The notes beneath the pieces are model-generated. The model did not search any database and had not been told where the DNA came from. It saw only the letters and a program-made list of their open reading frames with translations. 64,000 bases of DNA. Origin: Mycolicibacterium sp. GF69. GTDB lineage: Bacteria; Actinomycetota; Actinomycetes; Mycobacteriales; Mycobacteriaceae. The stretch is taken from contig NZ_QMEW01000004.1 of assembly GCF_003284965.1 (NCBI RefSeq), forward strand, positions 124,001-188,000. The letters run 5' to 3'. Shown here piece by piece: positions 55,947 through 64,000 of this stretch (position 1 is the stretch's first letter; each line of letters begins with the position of its first letter). A program made the translations under genes and the position numbers.

Positions 55947-58900
55947 ATGAGCCCTTCGGATCCGCGGTCGTTCGTGCACCTGCATAACCACACCGAGTAC
56001 TCGATGCTGGACGGTGCGGCGAAGGTCAAGCCGATGCTCGCCGAGGCTCAGCGTCTGGAGATGCCTGCGATCGGGATGACCGATCACGGAAACATGTTCG
56101 GCGCCAGTGAGTTCTACAACTCGGCGACCGAGGCGGGGATCAAGCCGATCATCGGCGTCGAGGCCTACATCGCGCCCGGTTCGCGCTTCGACACCAAACG
56201 GATCCAGTGGGGCGATCCCGGTCAAAAGGGAGACGACGTCTCCGGCAGCGGCTCCTACACCCACATGACGATGGTGGCCGAGAACGCGACCGGGTTGCGC
56301 AACCTGTTCAAGCTGTCGTCGCTGGCCTCGTTCGAAGGTCAGCTGGGCAAGTGGTCGCGCATGGACGCCGAACTGATCGCCGAGCACGCCGAGGGCATCA
56401 TCGCCACCACCGGGTGTCCGTCGGGCGAGGTGCAGACCCGGCTGCGGCTCGGCCACGACCGCGAGGCACTGGAGGCCGCCGCGAAGTGGCGGGAGATCTT
56501 CGGACCCGAGAACTTCTTCCTCGAGTTGATGGACCACGGCCTGGACATCGAACGCCGGGTGCGCGAGGGCCTGCTCGACATCGGGCAGAAGCTCGGTATC
56601 CCGCCGCTGGCCACCAACGACTGCCACTACGTCACTCGCGACGCCGCCCAGAACCACGAGGCGCTGCTGTGCATCCAGACCGGCAAGACGCTCTCGGATC
56701 CCAACCGCTTCAAGTTCGACGGTGACGGCTACTTCCTCAAGACGGCCGCGGAGATGCGCGCGCTGTGGGACGACCAGGTGCCGGGAGCCTGCGACTCCAC
56801 CCTGCTGATCGCCGAACGTGTCACGTCCTATGCAGACGTGTGGACGGTGCGCGACCGGATGCCGGTGTTCCCGGTTCCCGACGGCCACACCCAGGAGTCG
56901 TGGCTGCGCCACGAGGTCAGCGCCGGGCTGGCGCGCCGGTTCCCGTCCAGCGAGGTGCCGCAGGAGTACACCGATCGCTCCGACTACGAGATCAAGGTCA
57001 TCTGCGACAAGGGCTATCCGTCCTACTTCCTCATCGTCGCCGACCTGATCAACTACGCCCGCTCGGTCGACATCCGGGTCGGGCCCGGCCGCGGGTCGGC
57101 CGCCGGATCGCTGGTCGCCTACGCGTTGGGCATCACCAACATCGACCCGATCCCGTACGGGCTGCTGTTCGAGCGGTTCCTCAACCCAGAACGCGTGTCG
57201 ATGCCCGATATCGACATCGACTTCGACGACCGGCGCCGCGGCGAGATGCTGCGGTACGCCGCCAACAAGTGGGGCAGCGACCGGGTGGCCCAGGTCATCA
57301 CCTTCGGCACCATCAAAACCAAAGCGGCGCTCAAGGATGCGGCGCGTGTGCACTACGGGCAGCCGGGTTTCGCGATCGCGGACCGGATCACCAAGGCGCT
57401 GCCGCCGCCGATCATGGCCAAGGACATCCCGCTGTCGGGGATCACCGACCCCAATCACGAGCGGTACAAGGAGGCCGCCGAGGTTCGCGGATTGATCGAC
57501 ACCGACCCCGATGTGCGAACCATCTATCAGACCGCGCGCGGCCTCGAAGGTCTGGTCCGCAATGCCGGCGTGCACGCGTGCGCGGTGATCATGAGCTCCG
57601 AACCGCTGGTCGACGCGATCCCGCTGTGGAAGCGTCCGCAGGACGGCGCGGTGATCACCGGCTGGGACTACCCGTCCTGCGAGGCGATCGGCCTGCTGAA
57701 GATGGACTTCCTCGGGCTTCGCAACCTGACGATCATCGGCGACGCGCTGGACAACATCAGGGCCAACCGGGGGATCGAGCTGGACCTGGAGTCCGTTCCT
57801 CTCGATGACCAGGCCACCTACGAGCTGCTGGGCCGCGGCGACACGCTCGGCGTGTTCCAGCTCGACGGTGGGCCGATGCGTGACCTGCTGCGCCGCATGC
57901 AGCCGACCGGGTTCGAAGATGTCGTCGCGGTCATCGCGTTGTACCGCCCGGGACCGATGGGTATGAACGCCCACAACGACTACGCCGACCGAAAGAACAA
58001 CCGGCAGGCGATCAAGCCGATCCACCCCGAGCTCGAGGAGCCGCTGCGCGAGATCCTCGCCGAGACCTACGGCCTGATCGTCTACCAAGAGCAGATCATG
58101 CGGATAGCGCAGAAGGTGGCCGGGTACTCGCTGGCCCGAGCCGACATTCTGCGCAAGGCGATGGGCAAGAAGAAGCGCGAAGTGCTGGAGAAGGAGTTCG
58201 AGGGCTTCTCCGAAGGCATGAAGTCCAACGGCTTCTCGGCCGCTGCGATCAAAGCGCTGTGGGACACGGTGCTGCCGTTCGCCGACTACGCGTTCAACAA
58301 ATCGCACGCCGCGGGCTACGGGCTGGTGTCGTACTGGACCGCTTACTTGAAGGCCAACTTTCCGGCCGAGTACATGGCGGGCCTGCTCACGTCGGTGGGT
58401 GACGACAAGGACAAGGCCGCGGTCTACCTGGCTGACTGCCGCAGGCTCGGCATCACGGTGCTACCGCCCGACGTCAACGAGTCGAGTCTGAACTTCGCAT
58501 CGGTAGGGGAGGACATCCGCTACGGGCTGGGGGCGGTTCGTAATGTCGGCGCGAATGTCGTTGCCTCCCTTATCAACACGCGTACCGAAAAGGGGAAGTA
58601 CATCGACTTCTCCGACTATCTGAACAAGATCGAGATCAGCGCGTGCAACAAGAAGGTCACCGAGTCGCTGGTCAAGGCCGGCGCTTTCGACTCGCTGGGG
58701 CATCCGCGCAAGGGGTTGTTCCTGATCCACACCGACGCCGTCGATTCCGTGCTCGGCACGAAGAAGGCCGAGGCGATGGGGCAGTTCGACTTGTTCGGCG
58801 GTGCCGACACGGCCACCGATGCCGTGTTCACCATCAAGGTGCCCGACGAGGAGTGGGAGGACAAGCACAAACTCGCGCTCGAGCGGGAGATGCTCGGCCT

Positions 58901-59492
58901 GTATGTGTCCGGTCATCCGCTCAACGGCATCGCTCACCTGATAACCGCTCAGGTCGACACCCCGATCCCGGGCATCCTCGACGGTGACATCCCCAACGAC
59001 ACGCAGGTACGGGTCGGTGGGATCCTGGCTTCGGTGAACCGGCGGGTCAACAAGAACGGGTTACCCTGGGCCTCAGCGCAATTGGAGGATCTTACCGGCG
59101 GTATCGAGGTGCTGTTCTTCCCGCAGACCTACTCGACGTTCGGCGCCGAGATCGCCGACGACGCGGTTGTGTTGGTGGGCGCCAAGGTCGCCATCCGCGA
59201 CGACCGCATCTCGCTCATCGCCAACGACCTGGTGGTGCCCGATTTCTCCAATGCGCAGCTGAATCGCCCGCTGGCGGTCAGCCTGCCCACGCGCCAGTGC
59301 ACCGTCGACAAGGTGACCGCGCTCAAGCAGGTGCTGGCCCGCCATCCGGGCACGTCCCAGGTGCACCTGCGGCTGATCAGCGGTGAACGGATCACCACGC
59401 TGGAGTTGGACGTGTCGCTGCGCGTGACACCGTCGTCGGCGTTGATGGGCGACCTCAAGGCGCTGCTGGGCCCGGGCTGTCTGGGCGGCTGA
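55947..59492 (+). CDS. dnaE1: DNA polymerase III alpha subunit, replicative
   Basis: Main replicative polymerase, 1181 residues. The N-terminal PHP domain ([15 protein letters not shown]) retains the metal-binding residues needed for the proofreading activity described for mycobacterial DnaE1. The palm catalytic aspartates are in [10 protein letters not shown] (from about 421). The internal beta-clamp motif QFDLF is at 946-950, followed by an OB fold near 1010-1080 ([18 protein letters not shown]). The 3' end overlaps trcS tail to tail by 38 nt. The long opposite-strand frame is a shadow. Confidence 0.97.
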   Translation: MSPSDPRSFVHLHNHTEYSMLDGAAKVKPMLAEAQRLEMPAIGMTDHGNMFGASEFYNSATEAGIKPIIGVEAYIAPGSRFDTKRIQWGDPGQKGDDVSGSGSYTHMTMVAENATGLRNLFKLSSLASFEGQLGKWSRMDAELIAEHAEGIIATTGCPSGEVQTRLRLGHDREALEAAAKWREIFGPENFFLELMDHGLDIERRVREGLLDIGQKLGIPPLATNDCHYVTRDAAQNHEALLCIQTGKTLSDPNRFKFDGDGYFLKTAAEMRALWDDQVPGACDSTLLIAERVTSYADVWTVRDRMPVFPVPDGHTQESWLRHEVSAGLARRFPSSEVPQEYTDRSDYEIKVICDKGYPSYFLIVADLINYARSVDIRVGPGRGSAAGSLVAYALGITNIDPIPYGLLFERFLNPERVSMPDIDIDFDDRRRGEMLRYAANKWGSDRVAQVITFGTIKTKAALKDAARVHYGQPGFAIADRITKALPPPIMAKDIPLSGITDPNHERYKEAAEVRGLIDTDPDVRTIYQTARGLEGLVRNAGVHACAVIMSSEPLVDAIPLWKRPQDGAVITGWDYPSCEAIGLLKMDFLGLRNLTIIGDALDNIRANRGIELDLESVPLDDQATYELLGRGDTLGVFQLDGGPMRDLLRRMQPTGFEDVVAVIALYRPGPMGMNAHNDYADRKNNRQAIKPIHPELEEPLREILAETYGLIVYQEQIMRIAQKVAGYSLARADILRKAMGKKKREVLEKEFEGFSEGMKSNGFSAAAIKALWDTVLPFADYAFNKSHAAGYGLVSYWTAYLKANFPAEYMAGLLTSVGDDKDKAAVYLADCRRLGITVLPPDVNESSLNFASVGEDIRYGLGAVRNVGANVVASLINTRTEKGKYIDFSDYLNKIEISACNKKVTESLVKAGAFDSLGHPRKGLFLIHTDAVDSVLGTKKAEAMGQFDLFGGADTATDAVFTIKVPDEEWEDKHKLALEREMLGLYVSGHPLNGIAHLITAQVDTPIPGILDGDIPNDTQVRVGGILASVNRRVNKNGLPWASAQLEDLTGGIEVLFFPQTYSTFGAEIADDAVVLVGAKVAIRDDRISLIANDLVVPDFSNAQLNRPLAVSLPTRQCTVDKVTALKQVLARHPGTSQVHLRLISGERITTLELDVSLRVTPSSALMGDLKALLGPGCLGG

Positions 59493-60984
59493 CGACCTGC
59501 GGGAGCACCACGGTGAAGGTGGTCGCTCCGGGCGCGGACGCCACCGACACGGAGCCGTTGTGCGCCTGGGCGATCGACTCGACGATCGCGAGACCCAGAC
59601 CGAGGTTGCCGAGCTTGCCGGAGCGCGATTTGTCGGCACGGACGAACCGGTCGAAGAGTTGGGGCAGTAACTCAGCGGGAATCCCCGGGCCGTCGTCGTG
59701 GACTGTGAGCTGTGCGCGGGCCGCACCCGTGGCATCGACACCACTCGAGACCTTCGTCGTCACGCTCGTGCCGGCCGGTGCGTGGTCGACAACATTGATC
59801 AACAAGTTGCTGATCAACTGGTGCAGCTTGGCCCGGTCACCCAGAACCCAGACCGGATCATCGGGCAGCGAGATATTCCACTTGTGGTCGGGGGCCGAGA
59901 CCGAGATATCGCTGACGGCATTGGTCACCAGGTCACTGAGATCGACGTCCTCCGTCAACAGGTCCTGGCGTTCGTCGAGGCGGGACAACAGCAGCAGGTC
60001 GGCGACCAGCGACGACATCCGACTCGACTCGGCCTCGATGCGCGCAAGCGCGTACTCGGTGGTCTCGGGCAGTTCGGCGCTGTCCTGGCGGGTCAGCTCG
60101 GCATAGCCGCGGATCGCGGACAGCGGGGTGCGCAGCTCGTGGCTGACGTCGGCAAGGAATCGGCGCATCCGCCGGTCGGACTCGGCGCGTTCGGCCAGTG
60201 CCGAATCGACGTTGGCCAGCAGCCGGTTCAGTGCCTGGCCGACGATGCCGACCTCGGTATCCGGGTCGGTGTATGCCTCGGCGATCCGGATGTCGATGCG
60301 GTTCTCGGGGGCCCCCAGCGGCAGCTTGGCCACCGTTGCCGCGGTCGATGCGACCCGCCGCAGCGGTCCGAGCGCATAGCGGACGATCAGTAGGGTGCCC
60401 ACTGCGATGACCAGCAACGCGGCGACCACCAGCACGACGGTACTGACGATTCCCCGCGATATTGCCTCCTCCGTGGGGCGCAGACTCGCGGCGGCCACCA
60501 GCCAGTCGCCGTGGTCGATGGCCATGCTCTGCAGCCGGTAGCGGCCCAGTTCGCCCAACTGTGCGTTGAACGGCTTGCCGTCGGTAGGCCAGTCGATGGC
60601 CTCGAGGGCAGCGATCGCACCGGGCGGTGCGGGGTGTGCCTCGTTGTCGGTGAACAGCGCCGAGCCGGTGACCTTGCCGTCGCGTACCACCGCGATCAAC
60701 GAGCCCACCGGTTGTCCGATGAAATTGGCCAGCGCATCGGGGCCTTGCGCGCCGAACAACTGCGGGTGCGCGTCGGTATACGACAGTTTCGTAAACGAAT
60801 ATCTCAGTGCTGCAAGTGAATTATCCAGCCGGTCATCGGTGAGGTCGTTGGCGTAGTCGCGCAGGCTGATCATGTGAAGCATGCCCATCGCGACCATCAC
60901 GACACCGACCACGCTGGACAGGCCGATCACGAGCCGCCGTCGCAGGGTCCGCGGCGCCCATCGCCGTGGCTTGGCCGGTGTCAC
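59455..60984 (-). CDS. trcS: Sensor histidine kinase TrcS
   Basis: 509-residue membrane kinase, the same length as Rv1032c. Helix 1 is at about 18-38, a sensor domain at about 40-180 outside the membrane, and helix 2 at about 181-203, followed by HAMP. The phospho-accepting histidine is about 282 in [16 protein letters not shown]. The ATPase domain has the N, G1 and G2 boxes ([31 protein letters not shown]). The GTG start overlaps the trcR stop as GTGA. In M. tuberculosis trcRS lies elsewhere, so the neighbourhood differs. Confidence 0.9.
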   Translation of the reverse strand: MTPAKPRRWAPRTLRRRLVIGLSSVVGVVMVAMGMLHMISLRDYANDLTDDRLDNSLAALRYSFTKLSYTDAHPQLFGAQGPDALANFIGQPVGSLIAVVRDGKVTGSALFTDNEAHPAPPGAIAALEAIDWPTDGKPFNAQLGELGRYRLQSMAIDHGDWLVAAASLRPTEEAISRGIVSTVVLVVAALLVIAVGTLLIVRYALGPLRRVASTAATVAKLPLGAPENRIDIRIAEAYTDPDTEVGIVGQALNRLLANVDSALAERAESDRRMRRFLADVSHELRTPLSAIRGYAELTRQDSAELPETTEYALARIEAESSRMSSLVADLLLLSRLDERQDLLTEDVDLSDLVTNAVSDISVSAPDHKWNISLPDDPVWVLGDRAKLHQLISNLLINVVDHAPAGTSVTTKVSSGVDATGAARAQLTVHDDGPGIPAELLPQLFDRFVRADKSRSGKLGNLGLGLAIVESIAQAHNGSVSVASAPGATTFTVVLPQVVSRPDSPGPAAP

Positions 60985-61748
60985 GACGGGGGCCGCAGCA
61001 TGTACCCGACGCCGCGCACGGTGTGAATCATCGGTTCGCGGCCACCGTCGATCTTCTTGCGGAGATATGAGATGTAGAGGTCGACGATGCTCGTTCTGCC
61101 GTCGAAGCCGTAGTTCCATACGTGTTCGAGGATCTCCGCGCGCCCGATGGCACGACCGGGGTTGCGCATCAGGTAGCGCAGCAGCTCGAACTCTGTTGCG
61201 GTCAAATCGATGGCGGTCTGGTCCCGATAGACGGTTCGACTGGCGCCGTCCAGCGTCAGTTCGCCGACCGTGATCTCGTCCTGCGGCGCGGTGGCGGTGT
61301 ACTGACCCCGCCGGAGCAGACCCCGGATGCGGGCGACGAGTTCCTCGAGGCTGAAGGGTTTGGTCATGTAGTCGTCTGCGCCCGCGGTCAGCCCCTCGAC
61401 GCGATCGGCAACCGAATCGCGGGCGGTCAGAAACAGTATCGGGGTGTAGGCCTCAGACTCGCGCACCCGGCGCAGGATCTGCATGCCGTCGATGTCGGGC
61501 AGCATGATGTCGAGGATCAGGACGTCGGGCGTATTCGTGTTGAACTTGGTGACGGCGTCTTCGCCGTTGTGGGCGATGTCGACCTCCCAGCCTTCGTAGC
61601 GCAGGGCCATCTTGACCAGGTTGGTCAACGCCAACTCGTCGTCGACGAGGAGCACGCGGATGGGCGAACCATCGGCGCGATAGATCCGCGGCAGCTTGCC
61701 CAGGATCGCTTGACGGTGTCGCGTGCTCGGAGTTGGTTCAGTCGTCAT
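60981..61748 (-). CDS. trcR: Response regulator TrcR (OmpR family)
   Basis: 255-residue response regulator. In the receiver domain (about 30-150) Asp80 in LILDIMLPDIDG accepts the phosphate, with the acidic pair in VLLVDDELALTNL. The C-terminal winged helix (about 165-255) contains FELLRYLMRNPGRAIGRAEIL and ends IHTVRGVGYMLRPP. Sequence closely follows Rv1033c. ATG at 61748 with AGGAAG 7 nt upstream; a TTG at 61772 is not needed. Autoregulation through AT-rich upstream DNA has been described for TrcR, and such DNA is present here. Confidence 0.92.
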   Translation of the reverse strand: MTTEPTPSTRHRQAILGKLPRIYRADGSPIRVLLVDDELALTNLVKMALRYEGWEVDIAHNGEDAVTKFNTNTPDVLILDIMLPDIDGMQILRRVRESEAYTPILFLTARDSVADRVEGLTAGADDYMTKPFSLEELVARIRGLLRRGQYTATAPQDEITVGELTLDGASRTVYRDQTAIDLTATEFELLRYLMRNPGRAIGRAEILEHVWNYGFDGRTSIVDLYISYLRKKIDGGREPMIHTVRGVGYMLRPPS

Positions 61749-62061
61749 GTACCACTTCCTTTGGAAATACAAGCGACGTACCGGGCTGTCAACGAATTCA
61801 TATTTGTTTCATATAACGGTGTGTACGCCGAGTTGTTTCTAGTTACCAACATATATGCGTTCCATATGAACGGCTTGCCCCGAAGGCGCGCAGATTCTTA
61901 CGTTGGATTGGGTAGACAACGACATCTCAACCATTTGACTTTGCGTCGCCTGAGCCGGTTCAGATTTCGTCCACATTGGCGTGGCCGAATGAGGCTTCTC
62001 GCAATGTCGCACTATCCAAATGACCCTTAAAGAACACGAATAAGACGGACGGGAATCGCAG
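61749..62061. other. Intergenic AT-rich divergent regulatory region
   Basis: 313 bp between trcR and the SulP gene. The segment at about 61790-61875 is markedly AT-rich for this genome and holds CATATTTG, CATATAACG, ACATATATGCG and CCATATGAACG. Such sequence suits TrcR binding. A candidate -10 for the SulP gene is TATCCA near 62013. Nothing coding is seen. Confidence 0.55.
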
Positions 62062-64000
62062 ATGAACGAAGGTCGGCAGGCCGCCGGCGCGCACAATGAG
62101 GCGGAGTCGACTCGTTGGCATTCCATGCTGAGGTACGACGTGCCGGCGTCGCTGGTGGTGTTCCTGGTGGCACTTCCGTTGTCGCTGGGCATCGCTGTTG
62201 CGTCGAATGCACCGGTGCTCGCAGGGCTGATCGCTGCGGTCGTCGGCGGCGTCGTGGCCGGCGCCCTCGGGGGATCGCCACTGCAGGTGAGCGGGCCTGC
62301 TGCGGGACTGACCGTCATCGTGGCCGGGTTGATCGGACAGTTCGGCTGGGCGGTGACGTGCGCGATCACGGTATGCGCCGGCGTGCTGCAGGTACTGTTC
62401 GGGCTGAGCCGGATTGCGCGCGCAGCGCTGGCCATCGCACCCGTGGTGGTGTACGCGATGCTGGCCGGCATCGGGGTCACGATCGCTCTGCAGCAGCTGC
62501 ACGTCTTGCTCGGCGGTGAATCGAAGAGTTCGGCGCTGACGAGCCTCACCGAGCTCCCGACGCAATTGCTCGACGTCGAAGGCGTCGGCCTGATCCTTGG
62601 CCTCACCGTCATCGCCGTGCTCGTGTTGTGGAAGAGGGTGCCTGCACCGGTCGGCAAGGTGCCGGGACCGCTGGTCGCCATCGTCGGCGTGACCGTGGTT
62701 TCACTGATACTTCCGGTTGAGGTTTCGCGCATCAGGATAGACGGCTCGCTCCTGTCGGCGCTGCAACTGCCGGAGTTGCCGGACGGGAACTGGGGCGCGT
62801 TCGCGATCGGCGTACTCACCGTGGCGTTGATCGCCAGCGTGGAGAGTCTGCTGTCCGCCGTGTCGGTGGACCGGCTCGGCGGCACGCGGACGAACTTCGA
62901 CCGGGAACTGCTCGGCCAGGGCAGCGCCAACATCGTGTCGGGCGCGATCGGCGGCTTGCCGATCACCGGTGTGATCGTGCGTAGTTCGACCAACGTCGCG
63001 GCCGGCGCCCGCACCCGCGCATCAGCGATCCTGCACGGTGTGTGGCTGCTGGTGTTCGCGCTGCCCTTCGTCGGCCTCATCCAGCAGATACCGTCCGCGG
63101 CGCTGGCCGGCCTGCTGATCGTGATCGGTTGCCAGCTGGTCAAGTGGCCTCAGATCAAGACCGCCCACCGCACCGGCGACCTGGCGGTGTACCTGGTCAC
63201 CATCCTGGGCGTGGTGTTCGTCAACCTGCTCGCCGGTGTCCTGATCGGGCTCGGGCTGGCCGTACTGCTGATCCTCTGGCGGGTGGTACGGACGCGGATC
63301 CGCGTGGAGCAGACGGGTGACGAACAGTGGCATGTCCTCGTCACGGGTTCACTGACGTTCCTCTCGCTGCCCCAACTGACGCGGAAGCTGGCGTCCATTC
63401 CCACGAGCGACACGGTGGTTCTGGAATTGTCCGTGGACTTCCTGGATCACCCCTGCCAGGAGTCGATCGCGCATTGGCAGCGCCAGCACGAGGCAGGTGG
63501 CGGCACCGTGCACATTCGCGAAGTCGGCGCGGTCGACATGAACAGCGCCCTGCAGGGTCCGCCGTCACGTGTGCTCCCGGCGCCGACCGACAACCTGGCC
63601 GGCGTGCTGCCGTGGAGCTCGTGGCAGCGCAACGGCACCAACGGCAATGGCACCAACGGCAACGGCACCAACGGCAACGGCACCAACGGCAACGGCACCA
63701 ACGGCAATGGCACCAACGGCAACGGTGGCACGCCGCAGCCGATCCTCGACGGATTGGCCGAATTCCAGCGACGGACCGCGCCCGTGATCCGGCCACATCT
63801 GCGGGAACTGGCCCATTCCCAACAACCCGAGACACTGTTCATCACCTGCGCCGACTCGCGCATAGTGCCCAATGTGATCACGTCCAGCGGGCCGGGCGAT
63901 CTGTTCACGTTCCGGAATGTCGGCAACCTGGTTCCGCCGGATCGCGCCGACACCTCGGTCGAAGCGGCGATCGTGTTCGCAGTCGAACACCTCGGCGTCT
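62062..64000 (+). CDS. SulP transporter fused to beta-carbonic anhydrase (partial, C-terminus beyond window)
   Basis: Open to the right edge: 646 residues are visible. Residues about 22-420 are a SulP anion transporter ([34 protein letters not shown]). A STAS-like region at about 430-505 follows ([30 protein letters not shown]). Then comes a linker with six NGTNG repeats (524-553), and a beta-carbonic anhydrase starts near 560, with zinc-site Cys596/Asp598 in TCADSR. The fusion suggests bicarbonate or sulfate transport linked to CO2 hydration. It resembles Rv3273 (about 764 residues). ATG at 62062 is divergent from trcR. Confidence 0.92.
   Translation, partial: MNEGRQAAGAHNEAESTRWHSMLRYDVPASLVVFLVALPLSLGIAVASNAPVLAGLIAAVVGGVVAGALGGSPLQVSGPAAGLTVIVAGLIGQFGWAVTCAITVCAGVLQVLFGLSRIARAALAIAPVVVYAMLAGIGVTIALQQLHVLLGGESKSSALTSLTELPTQLLDVEGVGLILGLTVIAVLVLWKRVPAPVGKVPGPLVAIVGVTVVSLILPVEVSRIRIDGSLLSALQLPELPDGNWGAFAIGVLTVALIASVESLLSAVSVDRLGGTRTNFDRELLGQGSANIVSGAIGGLPITGVIVRSSTNVAAGARTRASAILHGVWLLVFALPFVGLIQQIPSAALAGLLIVIGCQLVKWPQIKTAHRTGDLAVYLVTILGVVFVNLLAGVLIGLGLAVLLILWRVVRTRIRVEQTGDEQWHVLVTGSLTFLSLPQLTRKLASIPTSDTVVLELSVDFLDHPCQESIAHWQRQHEAGGGTVHIREVGAVDMNSALQGPPSRVLPAPTDNLAGVLPWSSWQRNGTNGNGTNGNGTNGNGTNGNGTNGNGTNGNGGTPQPILDGLAEFQRRTAPVIRPHLRELAHSQQPETLFITCADSRIVPNVITSSGPGDLFTFRNVGNLVPPDRADTSVEAAIVFAVEHLGV
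63631..63720 (+). repeat. In-frame 15-bp minisatellite (six copies) encoding NGTNG
   Basis: Six tandem copies of AACGGCACCAACGGC-type units, differing mainly by AAC/AAT, encode Asn-Gly-Thr-Asn-Gly repeats in the linker between the transporter and carbonic anhydrase parts. The 15-bp period keeps frame, so copy number can vary without truncation. Confidence 0.85.

Noticed and set aside
55929..58307. 792-residue minus-strand frame
   Set aside because: Antisense to dnaE1, whose motifs are continuous; the shadow has no recognisable domains.
63631..63720. CRISPR-like repeat array
   Set aside because: The 15-bp units have no spacers and lie in frame inside a coding linker.

Overview
The window looks like chromosomal DNA from a fast-growing type of mycobacterium (Mycobacterium/Mycolicibacterium). 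It is GC-rich with dense operons, many GTG starts and few canonical terminators. Gene order follows the M. tuberculosis block from the tkt-tal region through ctaB, suf, acn, ripA/ripB, moxR1, fabG1-inhA, mutAB, ileS, dinX, lspA and dnaE1 (roughly Rv1448-Rv1547, recalled from memory). No rRNA, tRNA, CRISPR array, insertion sequence or prophage was seen.

Layout. (1) 1-10.3 kb: tal (cut by the left edge) and tkt on the minus strand, then ctaB, a quinone oxidoreductase, an ATP-grasp protein, ctaA, and an ABC-2 exporter translationally coupled to the lipoglycan mannosyltransferase mptB. (2) 10.3-16.5 kb: the complete Fe-S assembly operon sufR-B-D-C-S-U-T, behind a palindrome that overlaps the sufR start codon. 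(3) 16.6-22.2 kb: two crotonases, an MFS carrier, thioredoxin, an ABC-F ATPase and a 63-residue HTH protein. (4) 22.2-25.9 kb: acn-acnR with a recognisable AcnR operator. (5) 25.9-33.1 kb: an envelope block of the Rv1476-like protein, ripA, ripB, moxR1, a DUF58 protein and two tandem VWA paralogues where M. tuberculosis has one. (6) 33.1-38.4 kb: fabG1-inhA-ferrochelatase, an Rv1486c-like gene, and an NfeD/SPFH pair. (7) 38.4-45.7 kb: a TVP38 protein, mutA-mutB-meaB and lipL. (8) 45.7-47.6 kb: an unfamiliar divergon of a membrane protein, an XRE regulator and a half-condensation-domain protein, arranged around two matching 18-bp palindromes. (9) 47.6-59.5 kb: a T-box-controlled ileS, an S4 protein, dinX, a secreted protein, lspA, rluD-like, rarD and dnaE1. 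(10) 59.5-64 kb: trcRS diverging from a SulP transporter fused to a beta-carbonic anhydrase, cut by the right edge.

Functional themes are heme and cytochrome oxidase maturation (ctaA, ctaB, ferrochelatase), Fe-S homeostasis (suf, acn), mycolate synthesis (fabG1, inhA), peptidoglycan remodelling (ripA, ripB), propionate/methylmalonyl-CoA metabolism (mutAB, meaB) and replication/repair (dnaE1, dinX).

A repeated regulatory theme is leaderless transcription: about fifteen genes carry a TANNNT -10 hexamer 6-8 nt before the start codon, which also helped choose several starts. The least explained parts are the 46.4-47.0 kb divergon, the repeats ahead of fabG1-inhA, and the amino-acid minisatellite joining the SulP and carbonic anhydrase parts.
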